64,000 bases of DNA from an uncultured Brevibacillus sp. (GCF_947502445.1 NZ_CANMZW010000013.1:62001-126000), one strand, 5' to 3'; shown: positions 8,237 to 15,650, counted from the first letter of the stretch. Notes: a model not told the origin generated them from the letters alone. Numbers and translations: made by a program.

Positions 8237-9205
8237 ATGAAAAAAAGGGCAACCCTGCAAATAGCTTCTTCACTGCTGGTATGTGCCGCACTTCTCGTCA
8301 GCGCCTGCTCTAGCAATGCAGGTACAACAGCGTCCGAAAAGACTGCTCCGGAGCAAGCTGCGGCTACGGATCGCATAGTAACAGATGCAATGGGAAATAA
8401 AGTAACACTACCAGTACACCCCCAGAAGGTGATTGCTACGTATTTAGAAGACCATCTCGTAGCATTGGGAGTAAAGCCAATTGCTCAATGGTCTGTAGGA
8501 GAAGGCTCTGTCCAAGGCTATTTGCAAAAGGAGCTGGCAGGAATTCCAGCGATCCCGTACGATTTGCCGCCAGAGGTTGTCATGAGCTATAGTCCAGATT
8601 TGCTTATTTTGGAAAGCGCCGACCTGGCTGCTGGTGATAAGTATAATCAATATTCCAAAATCGCACCTACCTATACAGTTGGAGTCGAAAAAAATACGGA
8701 CTGGCGAAAAGAACTGCTAGCGGTAGGCGAGGTTTTGAATAAAAGGGATCAAGCCAAAGTCGTCCTGGCAGCCTATGAAAAGAAAGCACAGGAAGCCAAG
8801 GAAAAGCTGCAACAAGGGATAGGGACCAAATCTGCCGCAGCACTATGGGTTCTACCGAAAAGCACTTTTATTGTAAAAGAGACCTTGTCTAGCGGCGATG
8901 TTCTTTACAAGGATTTAGGATTTACCGTTCCAGAAATCGTGAAAGAAGTGACCCAAGCCAGCGATGCAAACTGGAATAAAATTTCATTGGAAAAATTGGC
9001 AGTTCTAAATACTGACTACTTGTTCATCGTGAACAGCAAAGGAGTGTCTTTGAAAGAGCTGGTTAGCGATCCGGTGTACGCTAATATACCAGCGGTGAAA
9101 AATGGACACGTCTACGAGTTTTCAAAAGACTCGAGCTGGCTCTATTCCGGAACGATTGCAAATGGACAGATCATCGATGATGTGTTGAAAAGCGTTCTGA
9201 AGTAA
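8237..9205 (+). CDS. Iron-siderophore ABC transporter substrate-binding lipoprotein
   Basis: Extracellular, lipid-anchored binding protein of the FecB/FhuD class. A signal peptide ends in the lipobox VSAC with lipidated Cys24. It is followed by a short linker and a periplasmic-binding fold that begins RIVTDAMGNKVTLP and contains PDLLILES. Length (322 aa) is normal. AGGAGG precedes the ATG. A Fur box in the promoter links it to iron starvation. No permease or ATPase gene is adjacent, so it must work with a transporter encoded elsewhere. Confidence 0.9.
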   Translation: MKKRATLQIASSLLVCAALLVSACSSNAGTTASEKTAPEQAAATDRIVTDAMGNKVTLPVHPQKVIATYLEDHLVALGVKPIAQWSVGEGSVQGYLQKELAGIPAIPYDLPPEVVMSYSPDLLILESADLAAGDKYNQYSKIAPTYTVGVEKNTDWRKELLAVGEVLNKRDQAKVVLAAYEKKAQEAKEKLQQGIGTKSAAALWVLPKSTFIVKETLSSGDVLYKDLGFTVPEIVKEVTQASDANWNKISLEKLAVLNTDYLFIVNSKGVSLKELVSDPVYANIPAVKNGHVYEFSKDSSWLYSGTIANGQIIDDVLKSVLK

Positions 9206-9255
9206 GCAGGAAGGGCTCTCTATGAGGCGCGTGCTCTCCCAGGTAGGTGTGCAGA

Positions 9256-9295
9256 GATAATAAAGTATTAGACTGGATAATAAAGTTCTAGACTG
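9256..9295 (+). repeat. Two tandem 20-bp repeats (TAGACTG family, locus A)
   Basis: GATAATAAAGTATTAGACTG is followed directly by GATAATAAAGTTCTAGACTG; they differ only at two central bases. Inverted copies occur at 11954-11973 and 12076-12095. Confidence 0.85.
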
Positions 9296-9400
9296 GGGCC
9301 AAGTTAAGCTGATATGAATGAGGCGGTCAATACTCAGTAAAAAATTTAATCATTTATCCTTTAAAAAGAATAAGAACGCCCCTTTTCAGCCTAGTTGAGA

Positions 9401-9470
9401 TTTTTCACTTGTCGATTGTCATTGGCTCATCATAGCTAGCTGCCCTTGACAATCGTACTGAAGTGAAAAG
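9401..9470. repeat. Long imperfect inverted repeat
   Basis: The left arm (9401-9421: TTTTTCACTT then CGATTGTCA) is mirrored by TGACAATCG...AAGTGAAAAG (9447-9470) around a 25-base loop. It adjoins the terminator of the MFS gene. The rest of 9206-9577 shows no gene. Confidence 0.6.
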
Positions 9471-9472
9471 AT

Positions 9473-9501
9473 AAAAAAAGCAGCCTTAAAAGCAGGCTGC
9501 T
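9473..9501 (-). terminator. Rho-independent terminator of the MFS gene
   Basis: AGCAGCC-loop-GGCTGCT followed on the minus strand by seven T. It lies 77 bases after the stop of the 9578-11020 gene. Confidence 0.75.
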
Positions 9502-9577
9502 TAATAATGTTATTCACATAGAGAATTGGCTTAGATAAAAGCTTAGAATTAACAGTTGAATATCAGCTGATACTCGT

Positions 9578-11020
9578 TTAATGGAAGAGAGTAGCCGAAT
9601 TACTGCCTTGTTTGTTGTTACTCAGTCCGAATGCAGCAAATAGGGCAATAATCACTGCTAAGGTCGTTGCCAGAAATGCATCGGAATATCCTATCGCGTC
9701 AAGAGTATAAAGTGGATTTAACGATTCGGTAGCATCTCTGCGTGCATGCAAAAATGCTCCGATAATACCTGCCCCTGTTCCTGCTCCGAGAAACAAGGCT
9801 CCTTGAAACAATCCCATTCCAGCACCAACTTGCTCTTTTTGAAGAGCGCCTACAGCAGCATTATTGGCAGGTGAGTTGATGAATGCAAAAGCTATTCCCG
9901 CCCCCATAACCCCAATTGAAACCAAAATAGGCGATGCTCCAGAGGCAAATGACGACAAGTACAGAGTGGACACTCCCATGATGATCAGCCCAGTAATCAT
10001 AAGTGATTTGGTCCCGACTCGATCTGAGATTCGTCCAACCCATGGTGAAAGGAGTGCAACTGCGGCACCTCCTGGTAAAAGTGTCAATCCAGCTTTTCCG
10101 GGAGTAAGCCCATTGATTTCCACAATCAGCAATGGTACAAACACGAGAACAGCGAAATAGGCAAACATGGAGAAGAAAGCGACTAAGACTGAGTTAACAT
10201 AAAATCTGTTTTTGAACAAAACTGGCGGTACAAATGGCTTGCTCGCTGTACGAATACGCCATATGAAGCTGATCAAGCTTACTAAGGCTACCAACAGACT
10301 TCCTAAGGAAGAAGATGAGGCGAAGCCTGCTGACTCCCCTTGTGTTACCCCAAACAGCAAAAGTCCTGCCGTCAGGGCGAGTAGGGCACCACCGACCAAA
10401 TCAAATCTACGTTCGTCTTTACCTTCTGTAGGGTTAATCGGCGGTAGAGCATAGATGGATCCGATTACTATAAGAATCGACAGGATAAACGTTATCCAGA
10501 ATAGAAAGTGCCAGCCCCAAATTTGACCAACAACTCCTCCAAAAATCGGCCCGAAAGCTGTTCCAATCCCTATGCACCCTGCAACAACCCCAAAAGCAGA
10601 TCCACGTTTTCCTTCAGCAAACACTTTGGAAATAGCCACAATGGATAGGACGGGAATGGCAGACATTCCTGCGCCTTGAACCATTCGGCCAAATACTAAT
10701 ATCGGAAGACTTGGAGCAAGGGCACAGATGAGACTTCCAAGAGTCAAAATGGAAGTAGCAAATGTAAACAGCTTCCGCAGTTCAAAAAAATCAGACATCC
10801 TACCGTAAAGGGGAACCCCAATTGCTAGTATTAGGGCGACGCCACTTACTACCCAGCTTACTTGCGCCTTTGAAGTGTTTAATGACTCGCTTATCATACT
10901 AAGAACAGGATTCACCATATCTACAGTGATAGCAGCCAGAAGGGATGATAATACTAAGACCATCATCAAAAGTTTTGTAGATGCTCTATTTTGATCGTTA
11001 GTTTTTGCGCTTGCGTTCAT
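9578..11020 (-). CDS. MFS multidrug exporter (DHA2/EmrB-QacA type)
   Basis: A 480-aa membrane carrier with the early motif VDMVNPVLSMI (helix 1), YGRMSDFFELRKLF (motif A) and GIGTAFGPIFGG (helix 5 antiporter motif C). This is the pattern of proton-driven drug exporters such as Tet(K)/LmrB relatives; the length suggests 14 helices. ATG has AGGAGG nine bases upstream. That ribosome site lies inside a perfect 10-bp inverted repeat (11028-11066), so translation or transcription is probably controlled. It lies inside a cassette bordered by inverted 20-bp repeats. Confidence 0.88.
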   Translation of the reverse strand: MNASAKTNDQNRASTKLLMMVLVLSSLLAAITVDMVNPVLSMISESLNTSKAQVSWVVSGVALILAIGVPLYGRMSDFFELRKLFTFATSILTLGSLICALAPSLPILVFGRMVQGAGMSAIPVLSIVAISKVFAEGKRGSAFGVVAGCIGIGTAFGPIFGGVVGQIWGWHFLFWITFILSILIVIGSIYALPPINPTEGKDERRFDLVGGALLALTAGLLLFGVTQGESAGFASSSSLGSLLVALVSLISFIWRIRTASKPFVPPVLFKNRFYVNSVLVAFFSMFAYFAVLVFVPLLIVEINGLTPGKAGLTLLPGGAAVALLSPWVGRISDRVGTKSLMITGLIIMGVSTLYLSSFASGASPILVSIGVMGAGIAFAFINSPANNAAVGALQKEQVGAGMGLFQGALFLGAGTGAGIIGAFLHARRDATESLNPLYTLDAIGYSDAFLATTLAVIIALFAAFGLSNNKQGSNSATLFH

Positions 11021-11027
11021 TTTGGTA

Positions 11028-11066
11028 TAGCCTCCTAGAATATTGTATTACTATTTTAGGAGGCTA
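11028..11066 (-). promoter_or_regulatory. Inverted repeat covering the ribosome site of the MFS exporter
   Basis: On the minus strand TAGCCTCCTA (11057-11066) and TAGGAGGCTA (11028-11037) form perfect 10-bp arms around 19 bases. The second arm contains the AGGAGG ribosome site and the first is its exact complement. A TACAAT hexamer lies in the loop. The repeat may act as RNA (hidden ribosome site) or as a DNA operator. Confidence 0.6.
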
Positions 11067-11149
11067 AATCGACTGCTTTCCTAATCAAGTTTCTCACCCC
11101 TTTCAAAGTGGTATGCAGCTTAACGATTCATTGGTGACTCCTATTTTTC

Positions 11150-11344
11150 CATATGCTCGATTAAATTAGGGTCGATCATCTAAGTTTCCAAATCCCTAAG
11201 CTCCAATAAAGGAAAATTTAGATTAACCTGCACCATTAACTCCGACAATTCCTATTCGATCACATTGCTCGCTCCATATGTTATTCCAGAAAGAATATGT
11301 TCGCCTACATGACTATTGCCAATAGTATTTAATCCGAGTAGCAT
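11150..11344 (-). pseudogene. Decayed 5' end of an ABC-F ATPase gene
   Basis: A good start remains: ATG 11344 with GAGGA upstream. The first codons read MLLGLNTIGNSHVGEHILSG. After a frameshift the sequence continues DRIGIVGVNGAG, the Walker A region of ABC-F proteins, and then hits stops. ABC-F proteins (Vga/Lsa/Msr type) protect ribosomes from antibiotics. Only about 65 codons of an expected 500 or more survive, with frameshifts and stops, so it is dead. Confidence 0.6.
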
Positions 11345-11386
11345 ATATTTTTCCTCACATTGTTAAATTGAAAACTATCCGAAAAC

Positions 11387-11417
11387 ACAAAAAAGACGCC
11401 TTATAGTACCGGCGCCT
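11387..11417 (-). terminator. Rho-independent terminator of the 55-aa gene
   Basis: GGCGCC-10-base loop-GGCGTC (one G-U pair) followed by TTTTTT on the minus strand, 20 bases after the stop. Confidence 0.75.
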
Positions 11418-11437
11418 AAATAATAGAAGTAGCAAAA

Positions 11438-11605
11438 TTAAGTTAACGAAGCAATTTTGCTAATTTTACATGAAGGCAAAAAGTAACCGGTAACTATTTC
11501 CATGAATTGTATATCTAAAAAAGGGCATACGTATCCCGTTGCAATAAAATCGCCAGAAACTTTTACAGTTTTCCCTAAAATACCATTCATAAAAACAGCA
11601 ACCAT
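11438..11605 (-). CDS. Uncharacterised 55-aa peptide with its own promoter and terminator
   Basis: Not recognised. ATG 11605 has a near-perfect GGAAAGGAGG site eight bases upstream. A textbook sigma-A promoter lies at 11644-11672 and a terminator 20 bases after the stop, so this is a complete transcription unit. The peptide (MVAVFMNGILGKTVKVSGDF...) is rather hydrophobic, with Cys27 and Cys46, and has no clear signal peptide or charge blocks. Another open frame on the same strand (11466-11726) overlaps it but has no ribosome site. A peptide substrate, regulator or leader for the nearby exporter are all possible. Confidence 0.7.
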   Translation of the reverse strand: MVAVFMNGILGKTVKVSGDFIATGYVCPFLDIQFMEIVTGYFLPSCKISKIASLT

Positions 11606-11643
11606 CTCTTTTTACCTCCTTTCCGTACAAATATTTGTTTTCA

Positions 11644-11672
11644 ATTATATTCGAGGATAAATTAAATATCAA
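11644..11672 (-). promoter_or_regulatory. Sigma-A promoter of the 55-aa peptide gene
   Basis: On the minus strand TTGATA, a 17-base spacer and TATAAT. Confidence 0.8.
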
Positions 11673-11783
11673 GGAATGTGGTTGAATAATCTGAGTTGAA
11701 TCGAAACATTGCAATGTGTCTTTCACGATTGAGATTACACCGTATTCGAATAGCAGCTATTTGAATGCTGACAGAAACACAGT

Positions 11784-12095
11784 AGTTTAGGACTTTATTT
11801 TATCGTCTTTGGCTGACGCTGTATCTACTTCTAGGCTCAGTCTAATACAAATTTTGTTGAGTCATAAGATCTTTGTATTTCGGAAAGCCGCAAGGGATCT
11901 ATTTGATTTATTGCAGTGTACAAACGGATTCGTTAGTTGAAAAACAGCAGAGGCAGTCTAAGACTTTATTATCAAGGTCTTAGACTGCCTCTTTTTCTTT
12001 TACTGGGTCAGTCTAAAACTATTTTTTTCAGATTGAAGATTTGTTAATCGATAATCAGTGTTAGATCAACATCTCCAGTCTAAATCTTTATTATC
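11784..12095 (-). repeat. TAGACTG-family repeat cluster (locus B)
   Basis: On the plus strand the units read CAGTCTA...TTATTATC, the reverse of locus A. Full copies are at 11954-11973 and 12076-12095, a degenerate copy at 11784-11804, and partial copies begin at 11838 and 12009. No gene is seen in 11730-12120. Confidence 0.75.
11950..12000 (+). terminator. Terminator-like hairpin built around a repeat unit
   Basis: A perfect 15-bp stem (11950-11964 with 11977-11991; GAGGCAGTCTAAGAC) has a 12-base loop and is followed by TTTTTCTTT. The left arm and loop contain one full 20-bp repeat. No gene is seen immediately upstream. Confidence 0.65.
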
Positions 12096-12139
12096 TCCGA
12101 ACAGTAGGAATGTCCGCAGACTGGCAGGTTGAACAAGGC

Positions 12140-12171
12140 AAAAAAAGGCAACAGACTTTCGTTGCCTTTTT
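12140..12171 (-). terminator. Rho-independent terminator of the DUF817 gene
   Basis: GGCAAC-GAAAGTCT-GTTGCC followed by seven T on the minus strand. Confidence 0.8.
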
Positions 12172-12202
12172 GCTATGCGGAAAACGAATGGACATTTTTT
12201 TC

Positions 12203-12997
12203 TTACGGCGCTTGCTTACTGTCAATTGCCCCTGCTCTTCTGGCTTTCACATGCTTCAGCTCAGCAACAATGATAAAGCTGACGATTACAAGCAAAAACC
12301 ACGAGCTGATTTTACTGAGGTGCACGAGCTCCCAGCCTGACCGTTGATTCGGGTAATACCAGGCACCCAGGAAGGTAGCGATATTTTCTGCAATCCAGAT
12401 GAAAAAGCCAATCAAAAAGTAGGCAAGAGGAAGCGGCATGAAAAACCGCTCATGCGTGACACGAAAATAAACGCGCGTTTTCCAAAACACGATGAAGATT
12501 GCTGCCATCAATACCCACCGTATATCCCAAAGGAAGTGATGGGTAAAAAAGTTGAGATAAATGGCCGCACCGAGTGTAATGGCAAACAGCGGGTTAGGCC
12601 AGCCTGTGATGCTTACGTCTAGTCTGCGCCACGCTTGACATAGGTAGCTCGCAACACTTGCGTACATAAATCCACTGTAAAGCGGTACTCCAAATACCTT
12701 GCTGAGCGCTTCCTCTGGATATCCCCAAGAGCCCATATGCACCTTGAACAGCTCAAGTGCCAGACCGATCAGGTGAAAAACGGAGATGACCTTCAACTCA
12801 TCCACGCTTTCCAGTCCACTTTTCACCATATAAATTTGAAAGAGCAGACAAAGTACAAGCAGCAAATCGTAGCGAGCCAGACCAGGGACGGTAACGTATT
12901 TGGACAAAGCGAGCGAAGCAAAAATAAAGACCGGAAAGATGCAGGACATTGCTTCCTGATAACCAAAATGAAGCAGGAGGCGTATAAACCGGATCAC
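12203..12997 (-). CDS. DUF817 family integral membrane protein
   Basis: A 264-aa protein with about eight hydrophobic segments and the conserved DUF817 stretches FKVHMGSWGYPEE, GVPLYSGFMYASV and FLGAWYYPNQ. Function is unknown. Its ATG overlaps the stop of the upstream sulfurtransferase (ATGA overlap), so the two are translationally coupled in one operon. The operon ends with the terminator at 12140-12171. Confidence 0.85.
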   Translation of the reverse strand: MIRFIRLLLHFGYQEAMSCIFPVFIFASLALSKYVTVPGLARYDLLLVLCLLFQIYMVKSGLESVDELKVISVFHLIGLALELFKVHMGSWGYPEEALSKVFGVPLYSGFMYASVASYLCQAWRRLDVSITGWPNPLFAITLGAAIYLNFFTHHFLWDIRWVLMAAIFIVFWKTRVYFRVTHERFFMPLPLAYFLIGFFIWIAENIATFLGAWYYPNQRSGWELVHLSKISSWFLLVIVSFIIVAELKHVKARRAGAIDSKQAP

Positions 12998-13839
12998 TCT
13001 TCGATCACTTCAGCTGGGGTTGGACCTTTGGCTACAGGCAAATCATATGAGCTCCAATCGCTCCAGCTACCCGCATACAGTTTTACATCTGTCCGTCCCG
13101 CAGCATGAAAGGCTAGCAGGTTCGTGCAAGCAGTCACACCCGAGCCGCAGTAGACGATAATGTCCTGCTTCGCAAAGTCAGCAATACGTTCTTGCAATTT
13201 TTCTACCGGAAGCATCGTCATGTCTGCTGTGAGATTCTCTTTATAAAAGAAGCTAAGCGCACCAGGAATGTGGCCTGCTTTAGGGTCTAGCGGTTCTACT
13301 TCCCCGCGATAGCGTTCTGCTGCACGTGAGTCCAACAGTACCGTTTGCTCGCTGCGCTCACGCACTCCTTGAATATCTACCAGCATATCCGGGCGCACCT
13401 GTGGAGTGAAGGTACGGGGCTTTGGTGTTGGCAAGTCTTTAGTCGTAGCGTAGCCAGCCTTCTTCCAGGCAGCATAGCCCCCGTCCAGTACAACTACCTT
13501 GTCATGACCGAGGTAGCGCAAAAGCCACCACAGACGTCCAGCCATCGCCATTTCCTGATCATCATAAGCGATGACGGTAACATTTTCATCAATGCCAGCC
13601 TGTGAAAATAGGGAAGCGAGTTTAGCGGGATCAGGCAATGGATGTCGTCCGCCATGTTCACTTTTGGGTCCGGAGAGGTCGCGGTTCAAATCAAAGTATT
13701 GGGCACCAGGAATATGATCAATCCGATAATCTTCGGCACCGGCTTCCGCAGCGCTCAGCGCAAAACGGCAGTCGGCAATGACCACGTTTTCATCATTGAG
13801 ATGATCCTTGAGCCATTGTGGGGTGACGAGTGCTTGCAT
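12994..13839 (-). CDS. Thiosulfate / 3-mercaptopyruvate sulfurtransferase (two rhodanese domains)
   Basis: A cytoplasmic enzyme that moves sulfane sulfur to cyanide or thiols. The 281-aa protein has an N-terminal inactive rhodanese domain (start VTPQWLKDHLNDENVVIADC, HIPGAQYFD) and a C-terminal active domain with the loop YCGSGVTAC. The catalytic Cys is residue 231. CGSGV(T/S)A favours the mercaptopyruvate type. ATG has AGGGAG upstream. It is first in an operon with DUF817. Confidence 0.9.
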   Translation of the reverse strand: MQALVTPQWLKDHLNDENVVIADCRFALSAAEAGAEDYRIDHIPGAQYFDLNRDLSGPKSEHGGRHPLPDPAKLASLFSQAGIDENVTVIAYDDQEMAMAGRLWWLLRYLGHDKVVVLDGGYAAWKKAGYATTKDLPTPKPRTFTPQVRPDMLVDIQGVRERSEQTVLLDSRAAERYRGEVEPLDPKAGHIPGALSFFYKENLTADMTMLPVEKLQERIADFAKQDIIVYCGSGVTACTNLLAFHAAGRTDVKLYAGSWSDWSSYDLPVAKGPTPAEVIEE

Positions 13840-13969
13840 GTATCTCCCTACTTTCCCTTTTTTCCTCCATCATAGCAGATGACCTGGGAATCAGGTACAA
13901 TATTTCTGGTAGAGGAATGTGATTACCGTTTTTGTATAGGCTTTGGTAAGAGGGGGAAGGAGAAGAATA

Positions 13970-14539
13970 ATGAAGCGCATCGTACGTTATTTTCTGGAGG
14001 GCTTGCTTTATGTGATCCCGCTCGCGGTCACCATTTACATCCTGTATTACATTTTTACGATGGTGGACAGCTGGTTGAATCTCCAGATACCCGGAGTAGG
14101 GTTTCTCCTGACGATTTTGGGTATCACAATCATTGGCTTTCTGGCATCGAATGTGCTGACGCGTGGGGTTTTATCGCTAGTGTCCAAAGTATTTGAAAAA
14201 GTACCCTTTATCAAATTGATTTATTCTTCCCTCAAGGATTTGATTGGAGCATTCGTAGGGGACAAAAAGAGCTTTGACAAGCCTGTACTGGTAACGCTGT
14301 TTAAAGACGGAAACGCAAAAGTCATTGGCTTTATTACAAAGGAAAGCCTGGAAGCATACGGACTGACTGACCATGTAGCCGTATACGTTCCGCAATCGTA
14401 TAACTTCGCGGGGAATCTCCTGCTGTTTCCAAGTGAGCAGGTACAGCCATTAGACGTGGAAAGCGCCGAAGCAATGGCTTTTCTCGTATCCGGTGGAGTC
14501 TCAGGGAAAAAATCGGAAAAGAATGAGGAGAAAAAGTAA
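13970..14539 (+). CDS. DUF502 family membrane protein
   Basis: A 189-aa protein with two N-terminal membrane helices and a cytoplasmic beta-rich domain typical of DUF502 (FEKVPFIKLIYSSLKDLIGA, then VGDKKSFDKPVLV). Function is unknown. An upstream in-frame start (13943) has no site; ATG 13970 has GGAAGGAG seven bases away. The tail is lysine/glutamate rich. A terminator follows at once, so it is monocistronic. Confidence 0.85.
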   Translation: MKRIVRYFLEGLLYVIPLAVTIYILYYIFTMVDSWLNLQIPGVGFLLTILGITIIGFLASNVLTRGVLSLVSKVFEKVPFIKLIYSSLKDLIGAFVGDKKSFDKPVLVTLFKDGNAKVIGFITKESLEAYGLTDHVAVYVPQSYNFAGNLLLFPSEQVQPLDVESAEAMAFLVSGGVSGKKSEKNEEKK

Positions 14540-14542
14540 GAG

Positions 14543-14569
14543 AAGGCTGCCATGCGCAGCTTTTTTTTT
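14543..14569 (+). terminator. Rho-independent terminator of the DUF502 gene
   Basis: AGGCTGC-CATGC-GCAGCT followed by nine T. Confidence 0.85.
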
Positions 14570-14600
14570 GTTTCCAAGCGGTCAAATGTAGTGAATACAA

Positions 14601-14635
14601 GGTACCTTGCAATGTATAGTACCATGTGATAGGAT
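14601..14635 (+). promoter_or_regulatory. Promoter with overlapping dyad, DUF1700 gene
   Basis: TTGCAA (14607-14612), 17 bases, TAGGAT (14630-14635). The imperfect palindrome starting GGTACCTTGC and ending GTATAGTACC (14601-14623) covers the -35. Genes with this HAAS/DUF1700 domain are often controlled by PadR proteins, so a PadR site is a reasonable guess. Confidence 0.5.
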
Positions 14636-14684
14636 ATTACTGGAAAGATCATCAAAACCAGATACAAAGAGGAGAGGAACAAGT

Positions 14685-15236
14685 ATGAGTCCAACGGTGA
14701 AAGCATACCTGGACACATTGTACGAGCAATTGAAAATCATGCCAGAAGAGGATCGCTTGGAGTCCGTTCGCGAAATCGAGAGTCATATAATAGATGGGAT
14801 CATGAACGGTAAAAAAGAAGCTGATCTATTAGAGAAGCTGGGAGATCCCAAGCTGCTTGCAAAAGCGTATCGCAGTGAGCACATCATGCAGAGGGGTAAA
14901 ACGCGCTCCATTCGAGATGTCCTGACGATGATCGGATTTTATTGTACAACAGGCTTACTCAGTGTCATCGTTGTCCCGGTTTTAGCAACAATTGCCTATG
15001 GCTTCGGTTTTAGTGCCGTTCTTGTTTTTGTAGCAGGGATCGTTCGCAGCTTCGGAGTAACATGGATTCAGATGGATCTCGGGCCAAATTACACCGTTCC
15101 GATAGAATGGAGCATGGCGTACGCGATCATTGTTGGCGGCATTATTGGGTGGATTTCCTATATCAGTAATAAATATTTGAAAAAGTACATAACGTTCGTA
15201 CAGAAGCACTATCGCACCTTACTCCCTGTAAAATGA
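14685..15236 (+). CDS. DUF1700 (HAAS domain) membrane protein
   Basis: A 183-aa protein. Residues 1-65 form the helical HAAS domain with the signature YLDTLYEQLKIMPEEDR and HIIDGIMNGK. Three hydrophobic segments follow (about 80-105, 110-130, 145-170). HAAS proteins are membrane partners of PadR-type regulators, but no padR gene adjoins it here. ATG 14685 has AGAGGAGAGG upstream; a longer frame from 14607 begins inside the promoter and is rejected. A shared terminator follows. Confidence 0.8.
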   Translation: MSPTVKAYLDTLYEQLKIMPEEDRLESVREIESHIIDGIMNGKKEADLLEKLGDPKLLAKAYRSEHIMQRGKTRSIRDVLTMIGFYCTTGLLSVIVVPVLATIAYGFGFSAVLVFVAGIVRSFGVTWIQMDLGPNYTVPIEWSMAYAIIVGGIIGWISYISNKYLKKYITFVQKHYRTLLPVK

Positions 15237-15277
15237 GCGTGAATAACCAACGTTGAAAAGTAGAAGAAAATAAAAAC

Positions 15278-15310
15278 GAGCTGCCAAAAACGGGCAGCTT
15301 GTTTGTTTCT
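15278..15310. terminator. Bidirectional terminator
   Basis: GCTGCC-AAAAACG-GGCAGC with T-rich sequence on both sides. It serves the DUF1700 gene and the opposing 81-aa gene. Confidence 0.75.
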
Positions 15311-15322
15311 GCTAGAGATATG

Positions 15323-15568
15323 TTAACTACTGAAGAATCCACTACGACTGGAATGTCTGCGACGATAGTGGCGGTGACCGTATGTTTTATGACCCTGCTT
15401 CCAAAATGGGTTGTGGTGTCTGTAATCGCTACTACTGTAACGGCGATAACCGTGCCTGCCACTTTTCCACAAAAAGCTGACACCTTTTTTCAATAAGGCT
15501 ACCACAATAATAATAGCGACAATGAACAGGACTAAGCCGATACCCAAGATGGTAAGTATAACTGACAT
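15323..15568 (-). CDS. Small membrane protein with His/Arg/Ser-rich basic tail, 81 aa
   Basis: Not recognised. One hydrophobic helix (residues 1-28, VILTILGIGLVLFIVAIIIV) is followed by a strongly basic tail rich in His, Arg, Tyr and Ser (GHKTYGHRHYRRRHSSR). The ATG at 15568 lies 8 bases after GAGGAG; an ATG two codons earlier is too close to the site. Such a tail could bind nucleic acid, metal or an anionic surface. It shares the terminator at 15278-15310. Confidence 0.6.
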   Translation of the reverse strand: MSVILTILGIGLVLFIVAIIIVVALLKKGVSFLWKSGRHGYRRYSSSDYRHHNPFWKQGHKTYGHRHYRRRHSSRSGFFSS

Positions 15569-15650
15569 CCACATCGCTCCTCAATAAAAGGTCTACCTTT
15601 GTTTACGGATATCCCTTCTAGAAGTTTCGAGAAAGATGTCCTCCTCGCAA

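Noticed and set aside
11466-11726. 86-codon frame on the minus strand
   Set aside because: It overlaps the 55-aa gene in another frame but has no ribosome site and starts upstream of the promoter that serves the 55-aa gene.
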